This document shows positions 53,500 to 61,953 of a stretch of 64,000 nucleotides of DNA, piece by piece. Source of the stretch: Pseudarthrobacter sp. GA104 (GTDB lineage Bacteria; Actinomycetota; Actinomycetes; Actinomycetales; Micrococcaceae). Made by a program: the position numbers and the translations under genes. The stretch's first letter is position 1. Each line of letters begins with the position of its first letter. Below the pieces are notes generated by a model that was not told where the DNA came from, made no database searches, and was given only the letters and a program-made list of their open reading frames with translations. The stretch covers positions 3,782,001 to 3,846,000 of the forward strand of contig NZ_WOWL01000001.1 of NCBI RefSeq assembly GCF_009741265.1. The letters are read 5' to 3'.

Positions 53500-56057
53500 C
53501 AACGGGACATAAGGTCCGGACAGGATCGCTCGCCTGGGCAACGGTGGTCCGCCCGACACTCGACCGTGCCATCAGTGCCCTGAAGTCAATGCCCTTCTCC
53601 GTGGCGGTCCTGCTCGTGTTCCTCGCCACCGGTGCTGTCACCGGCAGCTTCCTTGCCGGGCCCCCGGAGCAGTTGCTGGACGGGGCAGGCGTCAGCGGGC
53701 CGGGGCTGCGGGCCGGCAACTGGTGGTGCCTGTTCACCAGCCTCTTCTTCGCCACGAACCCGCTGGCCTATATTTCCGCGTCGCTGATGATCCTCCTGCT
53801 GCTGGGGCTTGCCGAGCGGAAACTGGGAACCGTCGCAGCGGCCGCCTTCTTTTTCGGAGGACAGTTCGGTGCCGTAACGCTCTTCCTGCTGATCACGCAA
53901 CTGGCGGGATACGTGGGGGACGGGTGGCTCGACCGGATGGCCGACGACATCCTGATCGGACCCTACCCTGCAGTCCTCGCGGCAGGTCTGGCAGCCTCCG
54001 GCCGGCTGCCGGTCCTCTGGCAACGCCGGCTCCGGACAGCTGTGCTGTCCATCTCCCTGCTGCTGGTGCTGTACATCGGGCATGCAGAAACGGTGATCGG
54101 CCTGATCGGTGCCATCCTGGGACTCCTGGCCGGCTGGTGGATCCAGGGTGATCGCGGCCAGCTCCACCGGCACCGGTCAACCGGCCGCGAAGCACGGAAC
54201 CTGCTGGCCCTGACGGTGGCAGTCTTTGCGGTGGGGCCCATCCTCACCGGAATCGCCAGGTCACCCACAGGCCCGCTGGCGCTCCTGCGCGACGTAGTCC
54301 TCAACCCGATGCCAACCCTGAGCCAACTGGAGTTCAACTGCGGCGCAACCGTGGAGTCGTCCTGCCTTGAAGCGGGCCGGGCAGGCTTTGCCGGGCCCTT
54401 CGGACTCGCGCTTGCGGTGGTTCCGGTCATCCTGCTGCTGATCTGTGCGGACGGCATGCGCCGCGGGCGGCGCCTGGCCCTGAACATCGCCATAGTCATC
54501 CAGCTTGCGGTCACAGCCCTTGCCGGCGTCTATCTTGCGCTGTTCGCACTGATCCCGTCCAGGCCGCACAGCGCGTCCGCCACACCCATGGCCTCGGCGT
54601 TTGCCCATGTGCTTCCCCTGGTGTTCGTCCCCCTGCTCCTGGCGGTCCTTTTGTGGCTCAACCGGCGTCAGTTCCGCGTCCAGACGCGGCCTGCTGCCCG
54701 CCGGACGCTGGCCGCAGTCGTGGGAGGAACATGGCTTGTCCTCGCCGGAGCATACGCGGCGGCCTGGTTCTGGGCCGGCGGTCTGCTACGCGACGGCGGC
54801 ATCCTGGCGCTCTTTGCAGAGCTTGCGCGCCAGTACGTCCCGGTTCCCATCCCGCAGTACTACCACCGGGTGTTCGCGGACCGGAACAACCTGGAAGCGG
54901 TGCTCTTTGCCTATTCCGGACCCGTGTTCTGGGTTGTCGCGCTGGTCAGCGTGTGGTGGGCCCTGCTCAGCGGCCACCACGGCAACGACTCCGGACGGCA
55001 GGACAGGATCAAAGCACGCGCCCTGCTCCACCAGGGCGGCGGACCCCTGTCCTGGATGGCGCTGTGGGAACCCAACACGTACTGGTTCAGCCCCGACGGC
55101 CGCGGCGCCGTGGCGTTCCAGCGGCACGGCAGCGTGGCTCTGACACTGGGCGGGGCTTTCGGGCCGCCAACTGCACAAGGGCGCGTGACCGAGGGTTTCC
55201 TTGACTACTGCAGCCACGAAGGCCTCATCCCTGCGCTCTACTCCTGCGATGATTCGCTCTGGCCCATGCTGCGGGAACGCGGTTTTTCCAGGGTTGCCGT
55301 TGCCCAGGAGACCCGGCTGGCCGTCCGTGAACTCGAATTCAAGGGCAAGGAGTGGCAGAACGTCCGGACCGCACTGAACAGGGCAGCCAAGCTGGGGGTT
55401 CAGGCTGTTTGGGGAACGTACCAGTCCCTGCCGCCGGCGCTGCGGTCCAAGCTGATCGAGGTCTCCGAGGAATGGGCGGCCGGAAAGACCGTTCCCGAAA
55501 TGGGTTTTACCCTCGGCGGCATCGACGAGCTCGACGACCCGGAGGTGCTGTGCTGCCTTGCCGTGGATGCCGGCGGCACGGTCCACGGGGTGACCAGCTG
55601 GTTGCCGGTTTATGACGGCGGGGTCCTGGTCAGTAGGACGCTTGACGTCATGCGCCGCGGCGCCGACGGATTTCCCGGGGTCATGGAATTCCTCATCGCC
55701 TCTGCCGTGCTTGAGCTGCGCAGTTCGGTTGAGGTGATTTCGCTCTCGGGCTCACCGCTGGCCAGCCTTCCCGAATCCCCTGCCGGTGACGGATCCCGTT
55801 CTGAGGCCCCCGGTGAAGGCGAAGCGGACAACCTGGTCCGGATACTCGACCTCGTGGGGCACGCACTGGAACCCGTCTACGGATTCCGCTCCCTGGCCGC
55901 ATTCAAGTCGCGCTTCAAACCCGAATACCGTGCGCTTTACCTGTATTACCAGGACGCGTTGTATCTGCCGGCGATCGGCCGGGCATTGACCCGCGCGTAC
56001 CTGCCCGGGCTTTCCCTTCCGCAGGGCGCCCGCCTCGTGCGCAAATTGGTGAAATAG
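53496..56057 (+). CDS. rhomboid-fold membrane domain plus DUF2156 (MprF-like lipid aminoacyl-transferase)
   Basis: An 853-residue protein. The N-terminal third (about 30-230) has a rhomboid-like order (NWWCLFTSLFFATNPLAY, then LLLLGLAERKLG), but the GxSxG serine is absent (IGPYPAVL instead), so the protease function is lost. More helices follow to about 500. The C-terminal DUF2156 domain (about 510-850) carries WQNVRTALNRAAKLG and FKSRFKPEYRALYLYY, as in phosphatidylglycerol lysyltransferases and LysX-type enzymes. It would transfer an amino acid from tRNA to a membrane lipid. A strong terminator follows. Confidence 0.83.
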   Translation: MTTGHKVRTGSLAWATVVRPTLDRAISALKSMPFSVAVLLVFLATGAVTGSFLAGPPEQLLDGAGVSGPGLRAGNWWCLFTSLFFATNPLAYISASLMILLLLGLAERKLGTVAAAAFFFGGQFGAVTLFLLITQLAGYVGDGWLDRMADDILIGPYPAVLAAGLAASGRLPVLWQRRLRTAVLSISLLLVLYIGHAETVIGLIGAILGLLAGWWIQGDRGQLHRHRSTGREARNLLALTVAVFAVGPILTGIARSPTGPLALLRDVVLNPMPTLSQLEFNCGATVESSCLEAGRAGFAGPFGLALAVVPVILLLICADGMRRGRRLALNIAIVIQLAVTALAGVYLALFALIPSRPHSASATPMASAFAHVLPLVFVPLLLAVLLWLNRRQFRVQTRPAARRTLAAVVGGTWLVLAGAYAAAWFWAGGLLRDGGILALFAELARQYVPVPIPQYYHRVFADRNNLEAVLFAYSGPVFWVVALVSVWWALLSGHHGNDSGRQDRIKARALLHQGGGPLSWMALWEPNTYWFSPDGRGAVAFQRHGSVALTLGGAFGPPTAQGRVTEGFLDYCSHEGLIPALYSCDDSLWPMLRERGFSRVAVAQETRLAVRELEFKGKEWQNVRTALNRAAKLGVQAVWGTYQSLPPALRSKLIEVSEEWAAGKTVPEMGFTLGGIDELDDPEVLCCLAVDAGGTVHGVTSWLPVYDGGVLVSRTLDVMRRGADGFPGVMEFLIASAVLELRSSVEVISLSGSPLASLPESPAGDGSRSEAPGEGEADNLVRILDLVGHALEPVYGFRSLAAFKSRFKPEYRALYLYYQDALYLPAIGRALTRAYLPGLSLPQGARLVRKLVK

Positions 56058-56072
56058 CTGTCCTGATTAACG

Positions 56073-56108
56073 ACAATGGTCCCCGGCATAATTGCCGGGG
56101 ACCATTGT
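56073..56108. terminator. bidirectional terminator between DUF2156 gene and cspA
   Basis: A perfect 16-bp stem (core CAATGGTCCCCGGCA) with loop TAAT. A short T stretch follows on the plus strand. Confidence 0.82.
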
Positions 56109-56116
56109 TTCGCTGC

Positions 56117-56136
56117 CCGGCCGCAGCTGCGGCCGG
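56117..56136 (-). terminator. 20-bp perfect palindrome downstream of cspA
   Basis: CCGGCCGCAG joined to CTGCGGCCGG forms a GC-only palindrome 10 bases after the cspA stop. It probably folds as a hairpin that protects or ends the cspA mRNA, as a second stop before 56073. Confidence 0.5.
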
Positions 56137-56145
56137 AATGCGGGA

Positions 56146-56349
56146 CTAGACCAGCGTTACGCCGGTAGCCTGGGGACCCTTGGCGCCCTGGCCGATTTCG
56201 AACTGAACGCGCTGGTTCTCGTCGAGGGTCTTGAAGCCGCCGGTCTGGATTTCGGAGTAGTGGACAAAAACGTCCCCATCCGAGTCATCCGGGGTAATGA
56301 AGCCGAAGCCCTTTTCAGCGTTGAACCACTTGACGGTTCCCTGTGCCAT
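56146..56349 (-). CDS. cspA: cold shock protein (CspA family)
   Basis: A 67-residue OB-fold RNA chaperone. RNP1 is GFGFITPDD (residues 14-22) and RNP2 is VFVHYSEI (27-34). The leading MAQGTVKWFNAEK is standard. The ribosome site is GAGGAG before the ATG. Confidence 0.96.
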   Translation of the reverse strand: MAQGTVKWFNAEKGFGFITPDDSDGDVFVHYSEIQTGGFKTLDENQRVQFEIGQGAKGPQATGVTLV

Positions 56350-56551
56350 TTATTTCTCCTCATTATGGAACTTTTTAAGATCGGCACACCTCGTGCCGGC
56401 CTTGGTCACTCCGCGAGAAGAATCCTGAATTACCGTCCCGGAAAGGGAAGCGGCGTTGCAGGAGCTTCGCGCTCGCAACATGTCTTGCGAGCATGAAAAA
56501 CACCTACACAAAGACTGAGACAAGAATTTCATGCCCGTTCCCGCAGGTCAA
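56350..56551 (-). promoter_or_regulatory. cspA promoter and long structured leader
   Basis: On the minus strand TTGACC (56546-56551), a 17-base spacer and AATTCT (56523-56528) are a candidate promoter. The leader of about 165 bases carries an 8-bp hairpin GCTCGCAA/TTGCGAGC (56471-56478 with 56485-56492). Long leaders that change fold in the cold are typical of cspA genes. The stretch 56552-56650 shows nothing clear. Confidence 0.45.
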
Positions 56552-56650
56552 CGGTTTGCACGGCGAAACGGACAAATTTTCGGCAAAAGACAGGTTAATG
56601 CGCATGTCAGGAGCTTATTCAACCGGGGTTTGAACACCTTGGCCCTGCAG

Positions 56651-57346
56651 TCAGAAAAGCCGTGACTCGCTGTCGTCAACGCCGCGCATGGCATCGTAGT
56701 CCAGGGTCACGCAGTCGATCCCGCGGTCGTTGGCAAGGACCTTTGCCTGCGGCTTGATTTGCTGGGCCGCAAAAATCCCGCGGACCGGGGCAAGGAGGGG
56801 GTCGCGGTTGAGCAGTTCGAGGTACCGCGTCAACTGTTCCACCCCGTCGATGTCACCGCGGCGCTTCAGCTCAATGGCCACAGTGGCGCCCTCAGCGTCG
56901 CGTGCAAGGATGTCCACCGGGCCGATGGCGGTGAAGTATTCCCGGCGGATGAGGGAGTAGCCGGCTCCCAGTGTTTCAATCTGTTCCGCCAGCAGGCGCT
57001 GCAGGTCCGCTTCCACGCCGTCCTTGATCAGCCCGGGGTCCACGCCGAGGTCGTGGGAGGACTCGTCGAGTTTTTCGTGGATGTTGATGATGAGCCGGTC
57101 GTCGGTTTTGGCGGACTGGACGGTCCACTGCTCCACCACCCCGAGTTCGAGGTCCACGTCCTCGGGGGAAATCACCCTGAGCGTGGCCGGCGGGCTCATC
57201 CAGTTGAGCGGTTTGTAGGAACCGCCGTCGGAGTGGACCAGGACGGAGCCGTCGGCCTTCACCAGCAGGAGCCTGGTGGCAAGCGGGAGATGGGCTTTGA
57301 GCCGGCCAACGTAATCAACGGAGCATCGGGCTATGACAAGTCGCAC
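56651..57346 (-). CDS. nucS: mismatch-specific endonuclease NucS (EndoMS)
   Basis: A 231-residue nuclease acting in the MutS/MutL-independent mismatch repair of actinobacteria. The catalytic core is GPVDILARD (Asp) and VAIELKRRGDIDG (Glu, Lys). The C-terminal SRLF resembles the sliding-clamp contact of the family. The start is GTG 57346 (RLVIARCSVDY), as for other NucS proteins; the ORF continuing upstream is spurious. Confidence 0.93.
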   Translation of the reverse strand: MRLVIARCSVDYVGRLKAHLPLATRLLLVKADGSVLVHSDGGSYKPLNWMSPPATLRVISPEDVDLELGVVEQWTVQSAKTDDRLIINIHEKLDESSHDLGVDPGLIKDGVEADLQRLLAEQIETLGAGYSLIRREYFTAIGPVDILARDAEGATVAIELKRRGDIDGVEQLTRYLELLNRDPLLAPVRGIFAAQQIKPQAKVLANDRGIDCVTLDYDAMRGVDDSESRLF

Positions 57347-57461
57347 GCCGTACAGACTACCGTCTGCCGGGTGCAGGCTCCGCCGGCGGTCTCCGGGCGG
57401 CTGCGGCCGGCTCCGGCCGGTTGAGGAGCCTGCCGGCCCGCCGCTGGGGCAGAATGGATGC

Positions 57462-57818
57462 ATGCCGCGCTCCAACCGCCCCCGCCGTCCCGTTTCCGGA
57501 AAGGGTTCCGGGTCCGGAAGAGCGGGCGCCGGAAAGAAGGGCGGCCAGGACGTCCCCGAACTCGACCTCGAACGCGCACGTGCCGGCATCGTGCGGCGGG
57601 AGACTGCGCCCGACGGCGAATGGATGGTCCGCACCATGACCGCCAAAAACGCCGAGAAAACCTACATCTGCCCCGAATGCTCCACCGCGGTGCTGCCCGG
57701 CGTCGCCCACCTGGTGGTCTGGAAGGATGACCACCTGTTCGGGGCCGCGGCCGGCCTGGCCGAACGGCGGCACTGGCACACCAACTGCTGGATGTCGCGC
57801 AGTTACCGCTACCGCTGA
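57462..57818 (+). CDS. conserved actinobacterial protein with a zinc-ribbon-like motif
   Basis: A 118-residue protein: a basic, Gly-rich N-terminus (about 1-30), then TYICPECSTAVLPGVAHLVVW and HWHTNCWMS. Two Cys pairs and His suggest a single zinc site. A weak CAGAAT -10 lies six bases before the ATG, so it may be leaderless. Conserved next to nucS in relatives as far as I recall. Function unknown. Confidence 0.7.
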   Translation: MPRSNRPRRPVSGKGSGSGRAGAGKKGGQDVPELDLERARAGIVRRETAPDGEWMVRTMTAKNAEKTYICPECSTAVLPGVAHLVVWKDDHLFGAAAGLAERRHWHTNCWMSRSYRYR

Positions 57819-57847
57819 CGGGCGGGCAAAGATGCGCCCGCTGTCGC

Positions 57848-57853
57848 TAAGCT
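57848..57853 (+). promoter_or_regulatory. -10 element of a leaderless hydrolase transcript
   Basis: TAAGCT lies seven bases before ATG 57861, and no Shine-Dalgarno sequence is seen. Confidence 0.45.
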
Positions 57854-57860
57854 GGCAGGC

Positions 57861-58661
57861 ATGACTTTTGATCCGGCGTCGTACGAATTCCACCAGGCCG
57901 CAGGGCCCGCTCCCATCCGTGCCTCAACCGTGCTGCCCGCCAAACGCGAGCTGGTGAAGCTGGACACGGAAGACGGACACACCCTGGTGGCCGAGCTGGC
58001 GCTGCCGGAATCCGGCCCCGTGAATGCCACGTTGATCACCCTGCATCCCCTTCCAACGCACGGCGGCTTCATGGACTCGCATGTCTACCGCAAGGCGTCC
58101 TACCGGCTGCCGGCGCTTGCCGGCATCGCCGTGCTGCGGTTCAATACCCGCGGAACCACGTCCCCGCACGGAACCAGCAGCGGGGCCTTCGACGAGGGCG
58201 TCGGGGAACGCCATGACATGGAGGCCGCGGTGCGCTTCGCCGTCGAACGCGGCCTGCCCAACCGCTGGCTGGTGGGATGGTCCTTCGGCACGGAACTCGC
58301 CCTGATGTACGGAGCCGTGGAACCCGTGGCGTCCCTGGTTGAGGGCGCGGTCCTGCTCTCGCCCCCGCTGCACCGAGCCACAGATGAGCACCTGCGCCTC
58401 TGGGCCGCATCAGGAAAGCCGCTCACGGTCCTGGTGCCGGAGCACGATGACTTCCTCAAGCCGGACGAGGCCGCAGCCCGCTTCAGCCTGGTCCCGCAGG
58501 CCCGCGTGGTGGGCGTGGACGGCGCCAAGCACCTGTGGGTGGGGGAGAAGTACGCCTCCCGGGTGCTCAACGAAATTGTGGATGACGTCACCGAGGCGGG
58601 ATCGGGCGCTGCCGGACTGCCGCACGAATGGAACGGGCCCGCGGCAACAGCGTCAGCCTAG
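57861..58661 (+). CDS. alpha/beta hydrolase
   Basis: A 266-residue enzyme. The nucleophile elbow is VGWSFGTELAL (Ser near residue 137), HPLPTHGG is an oxyanion-type loop, and the acid/His region is VPEHDDFLKP and GAKHLW. The fold resembles short-chain acyl hydrolases of the YpfH or dienelactone type. The substrate cannot be given. Convergent with the AI-2E family gene. Confidence 0.85.
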   Translation: MTFDPASYEFHQAAGPAPIRASTVLPAKRELVKLDTEDGHTLVAELALPESGPVNATLITLHPLPTHGGFMDSHVYRKASYRLPALAGIAVLRFNTRGTTSPHGTSSGAFDEGVGERHDMEAAVRFAVERGLPNRWLVGWSFGTELALMYGAVEPVASLVEGAVLLSPPLHRATDEHLRLWAASGKPLTVLVPEHDDFLKPDEAAARFSLVPQARVVGVDGAKHLWVGEKYASRVLNEIVDDVTEAGSGAAGLPHEWNGPAATASA

Positions 58662-58694
58662 GGAACGGCTGGGGCCGGGTCCGGTGACGCACAC

Positions 58695-60005
58695 TTAGTG
58701 CTGGTCCTGCCTGACGATGTAGATCTCCCTGACCAGCAGCAGGACGGCGGCCGCCGTCGGAATGGCGATCAGCGCGCCGAGCACGCCCAGCAGGCTGCCG
58801 CCGGCAATGACTGAAATGACGGCCACGGCGCCGGGGACCGCCACGGCCTTCTGCATGATGCGCGGCGAGATGAAGTAGGCCTCGAACTGCAGGTAGGCGA
58901 AGTAGCAGATCCCGTACACCGCTGCCGCCTGCCAGCCCTCGGTGAGCGAAACCAGCAGTACCACGATCCCCGCGATCATGCCGCCTACCAGCGGAATGAA
59001 CGCGAGCAGGGCCACCACGAACGCCAGCAGCAGGGCGAAAGGGATGCCCACGATGGACATCACGATGAAGGCGAAGGTGGCGTTCAGGAGGGCAACCACC
59101 GCCTGGCCGATCACGTAGTTTCCCACCGATCGGGTGATTTCCTCGGACAGCGCTTCAACGCGGTGCCGCCGGGAACGCGGCGCCAGCCGGTAGCCCCACT
59201 TCTTCATTGCGGGCAGGGCAGCGAGGAAGTACAGGCTCAACACCAGGACGATCAGGGTGCCGAAGAGGCCGTTGGCCACAGTGGAGCCAAAGCCCACCAC
59301 GCCCCCGAAGATCCCGCCCATCGCGGCGGGGTCGTTGACGAACTTCTCCAGTTCCTCTGTGATCCGGTCGCGCACGCCGAACTGGTCATCCAGGCTGCGG
59401 AAAAAGTCGGAGTCTATGAAGTCCCGGATCCACACCGGTGCCTGCTCGACGATCTGGGTGACCTGCTCCACGATGGTGGGAATGAGCGTGGCAAAAAAGC
59501 CGACGACGGCGCTTATCAGCACCGTGACGGACACCAGGATTCCGGCGGGGCGGGGGATCTTCCGGCTTTCCAGCCAGCCGACCACAGGTTCCAGCCCCAG
59601 CGCGATGAACAGCGCAGCCACAATCCACAGCAGCAGCTGCGTGGTGTTGGAGCCGATCCAGTAGACCAGCAGGGCAAGTCCGACGCCCACCGTGCCCATG
59701 AAGCCCAGATAAAGGGGATGCTGCGGCGAGATTCGGGGGCCGGGGCTGCCGAACTGCGGCTGTACCGCGCTGTCCCGGCTGGCGTCTTCCCCGTTCTGGC
59801 GGGAGTACTCCGGCGGCATTTCAAACCGGAGCCTGGGTTGGGCGCCGGGGAGTGGCTGGCGCAGGCGGTGAAGCAGCAGCCCGAGGGCGGCCGCGGCGGG
59901 CCTCTTCCGGCGGGCAGCTGCGGGACCCTGCGGAGCGGCTGCCGGCGGCTGCCCACCCCCCGGGTTCTCTGGCGCCGCGGAGGATTCGTCCGTCTTGTCA
60001 GTCAC
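58695..60005 (-). CDS. AI-2E family transporter
   Basis: A 436-residue permease with a Pro/Ala-rich cytoplasmic start (about 1-95) and about eight helices after it. Motifs include LGLEPVVGWLESRKIPRPAG, PLVGGMIAGIVVLLVSL and the C-terminal GGSLLGVLGALIAIPTAA. The family includes TqsA-type exporters and Na+/H+ antiporters, so the label does not prove AI-2 transport. GTG start at 60005. Confidence 0.85.
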   Translation of the reverse strand: MTDKTDESSAAPENPGGGQPPAAAPQGPAAARRKRPAAAALGLLLHRLRQPLPGAQPRLRFEMPPEYSRQNGEDASRDSAVQPQFGSPGPRISPQHPLYLGFMGTVGVGLALLVYWIGSNTTQLLLWIVAALFIALGLEPVVGWLESRKIPRPAGILVSVTVLISAVVGFFATLIPTIVEQVTQIVEQAPVWIRDFIDSDFFRSLDDQFGVRDRITEELEKFVNDPAAMGGIFGGVVGFGSTVANGLFGTLIVLVLSLYFLAALPAMKKWGYRLAPRSRRHRVEALSEEITRSVGNYVIGQAVVALLNATFAFIVMSIVGIPFALLLAFVVALLAFIPLVGGMIAGIVVLLVSLTEGWQAAAVYGICYFAYLQFEAYFISPRIMQKAVAVPGAVAVISVIAGGSLLGVLGALIAIPTAAAVLLLVREIYIVRQDQH

Positions 60006-60196
60006 TGGTTTTAAGGGCCTGTTCCGTTGATGGCACCGCGTCGGCGGGCCGGTGTGATGATCATCGCAAACACTATCAGCAGCCTTGTCAACAGCAGCGG
60101 AACGGCCCGGCCGGCGACCCGCTGGCGGTCCTCGCAGAAGCCCCGATCCGGGCCTTCGATAACAAAACGGATACTATTGAAAGGAAACCCCCGCTG

Positions 60197-61900
60197 ATGA
60201 TAGGTGTTCCCTTGCGTTTAAAGACTGCAGTCGCACTCGTGCTGCTCGGCCTCCTGACACTTCTGGCCGGCATCGGCCAGAGAACCATCTGGGCCCCCTC
60301 CGAGACTTTTACGGCCGCCGCTCCGGTGGATGCTGCCGAGGCCCCGCTGACCGTGATCGACCAAAACCTGCGCACCCTTCACGGCGGGACCGTCAAGATC
60401 AAGATCGAGGGCGACGGCAACTTCCTCCTGGCAGCGGGCCGGCCGGACGACGTGGAGGCGTGGGTGGGCCAGACTGCGCACAACACCATCACCGGCGTGT
60501 CCGGGGACGAGAAGTCGCTGCTGGTTGAGCACGCCGACGGCGAAGCCACCGCGCCCAACCCCGCCGGCTCGGACCTCTGGGTTTCCACCGAGAATGCGAG
60601 CAGCGAGCTTGAATACTCGTGGACAGCACCGGCGGACGGCGACTGGACACTCCTGCTCGCCTCCGACGGAACCAAGCCGGCGCCGGCCACCGTTTCCATG
60701 ACGTTCCCCAACGACACGTCCACCCCGTGGGCCATCCCGCTGATCATCCTCGGCTCGCTGCTGATCCTGGGTGGAATCGCCCTGGCCCTGCTCTCCGCCC
60801 GCAGGCGCAACGGCGAAGGCGACGGCAAGGGCAGCGGCTTTGCGCAGCGCGCCCGGGCCCGCAATGAGGCACGGTCCTCGCGGGTAACCATGGCGGCCGC
60901 CGGAGTAGTGGCTGTTGCCGTCGTGGCCGGAACCGGTGCCGCCGCCAGCGCCACCTCGCCGGCGCCTTCCCCGGATCCGTCTTCCGCAGCTTCGCCTGCC
61001 GCGCAGGGGCAGTCCGGTCCGCCCGTCCTGCTGGATGCCCAGTTCCGCAGGATCCTGGAACAGGTTTCCAGCGCCGTTGACGCCGGCGATGCCGCAAAGG
61101 ATGCGGCCAAGCTCGCGGACCGCGTGGGCGGCACTGAGCTTGAGGTCCGCACCCAGAATTACAAGATCCGCTCCCAGGTGGGCTCCTACGAGCCCCGCAT
61201 GCCGGTCCGCTCCACCAAGCTGCTCACCACCGTGGTGACCAGCGACCGCGAGTGGCCGAGGTCCGTTATGGCGGTGACCCAGGGCGACGGCAACGTGGTG
61301 CCGCAGCTGCTGACGTTGGTCCAGCCCTCTCCGCGCGAGAACTACAAGCTGGTGGAAACCAACCCGCTGCAGCCCGGAACCACCTTCCCCACCATCAACC
61401 GGGACGGCACGGAGACCCTGGCCGCGGGCGACAAGACCGGCCTGCTCTACAGCGGTGAGGAAGCCATGTCCGGCCTTGCCGACCGACTGACCACAGCTGA
61501 GTCCGCCTACAAGGACAAGCTCGTGGAAGGGGAGTCCTCGCCGTACATTGCGGACACCCTGTCCTACCAGGCCGAGGTGGTGAAGGCCGGCGAGAACGGC
61601 AACTTCTCCTTCACCCACAAGGTGGCTCCGGAAAATACGGTTGTTTTCCGGACGGCTGACGGCGGCGCCCTGGTCCTGGGCCGGATCAACTTCGGCTTCG
61701 AGGGAACCCCCAAGGCCGCAGGTGACAAGCTCACCATTGGTGACGATGCCGCAGCCCTGGCCGGCGGCAAGGAAACCACCACCGGCATGGTCCTGACCTT
61801 CGCCGAGTCCGTGGCCGTGTACGTGCCGCCGGCAGGGTCAACCGACCCGATGAAGCTCGTCGCGGCGACCCGCGGACTGACGGGGGCCAGCTTCAAGTAA
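60197..61900 (+). CDS. membrane protein of unknown function with large extracytoplasmic domains
   Basis: A 567-residue protein. Helices are at about 9-27, 178-200 and 231-250. The segment 30-175 would lie outside, a basic stretch (ARRRNGEGDGKGSGF) inside, and the C-terminal 315 residues outside after a Ser/Pro/Ala-rich linker. No catalytic motif or known domain recognised. The ribosome site is AAGGAAA. It precedes the TPR gene by 50 bases and may work with it. Confidence 0.7.
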   Translation: MIGVPLRLKTAVALVLLGLLTLLAGIGQRTIWAPSETFTAAAPVDAAEAPLTVIDQNLRTLHGGTVKIKIEGDGNFLLAAGRPDDVEAWVGQTAHNTITGVSGDEKSLLVEHADGEATAPNPAGSDLWVSTENASSELEYSWTAPADGDWTLLLASDGTKPAPATVSMTFPNDTSTPWAIPLIILGSLLILGGIALALLSARRRNGEGDGKGSGFAQRARARNEARSSRVTMAAAGVVAVAVVAGTGAAASATSPAPSPDPSSAASPAAQGQSGPPVLLDAQFRRILEQVSSAVDAGDAAKDAAKLADRVGGTELEVRTQNYKIRSQVGSYEPRMPVRSTKLLTTVVTSDREWPRSVMAVTQGDGNVVPQLLTLVQPSPRENYKLVETNPLQPGTTFPTINRDGTETLAAGDKTGLLYSGEEAMSGLADRLTTAESAYKDKLVEGESSPYIADTLSYQAEVVKAGENGNFSFTHKVAPENTVVFRTADGGALVLGRINFGFEGTPKAAGDKLTIGDDAAALAGGKETTTGMVLTFAESVAVYVPPAGSTDPMKLVAATRGLTGASFK

Positions 61901-61940
61901 CCCCGGTTCCTGCAGTAGCCCCGGCAGCGGCCGGAGTGGC

Positions 61941-61946
61941 TAGAGT
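61941..61946 (+). promoter_or_regulatory. -10 element before the TPR/thioredoxin-fold gene
   Basis: TAGAGT lies seven bases before ATG 61954; the spacer GGAAAGC also resembles a weak ribosome site. The transcript may be leaderless or internal. Confidence 0.35.
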
Positions 61947-61953
61947 GGAAAGC

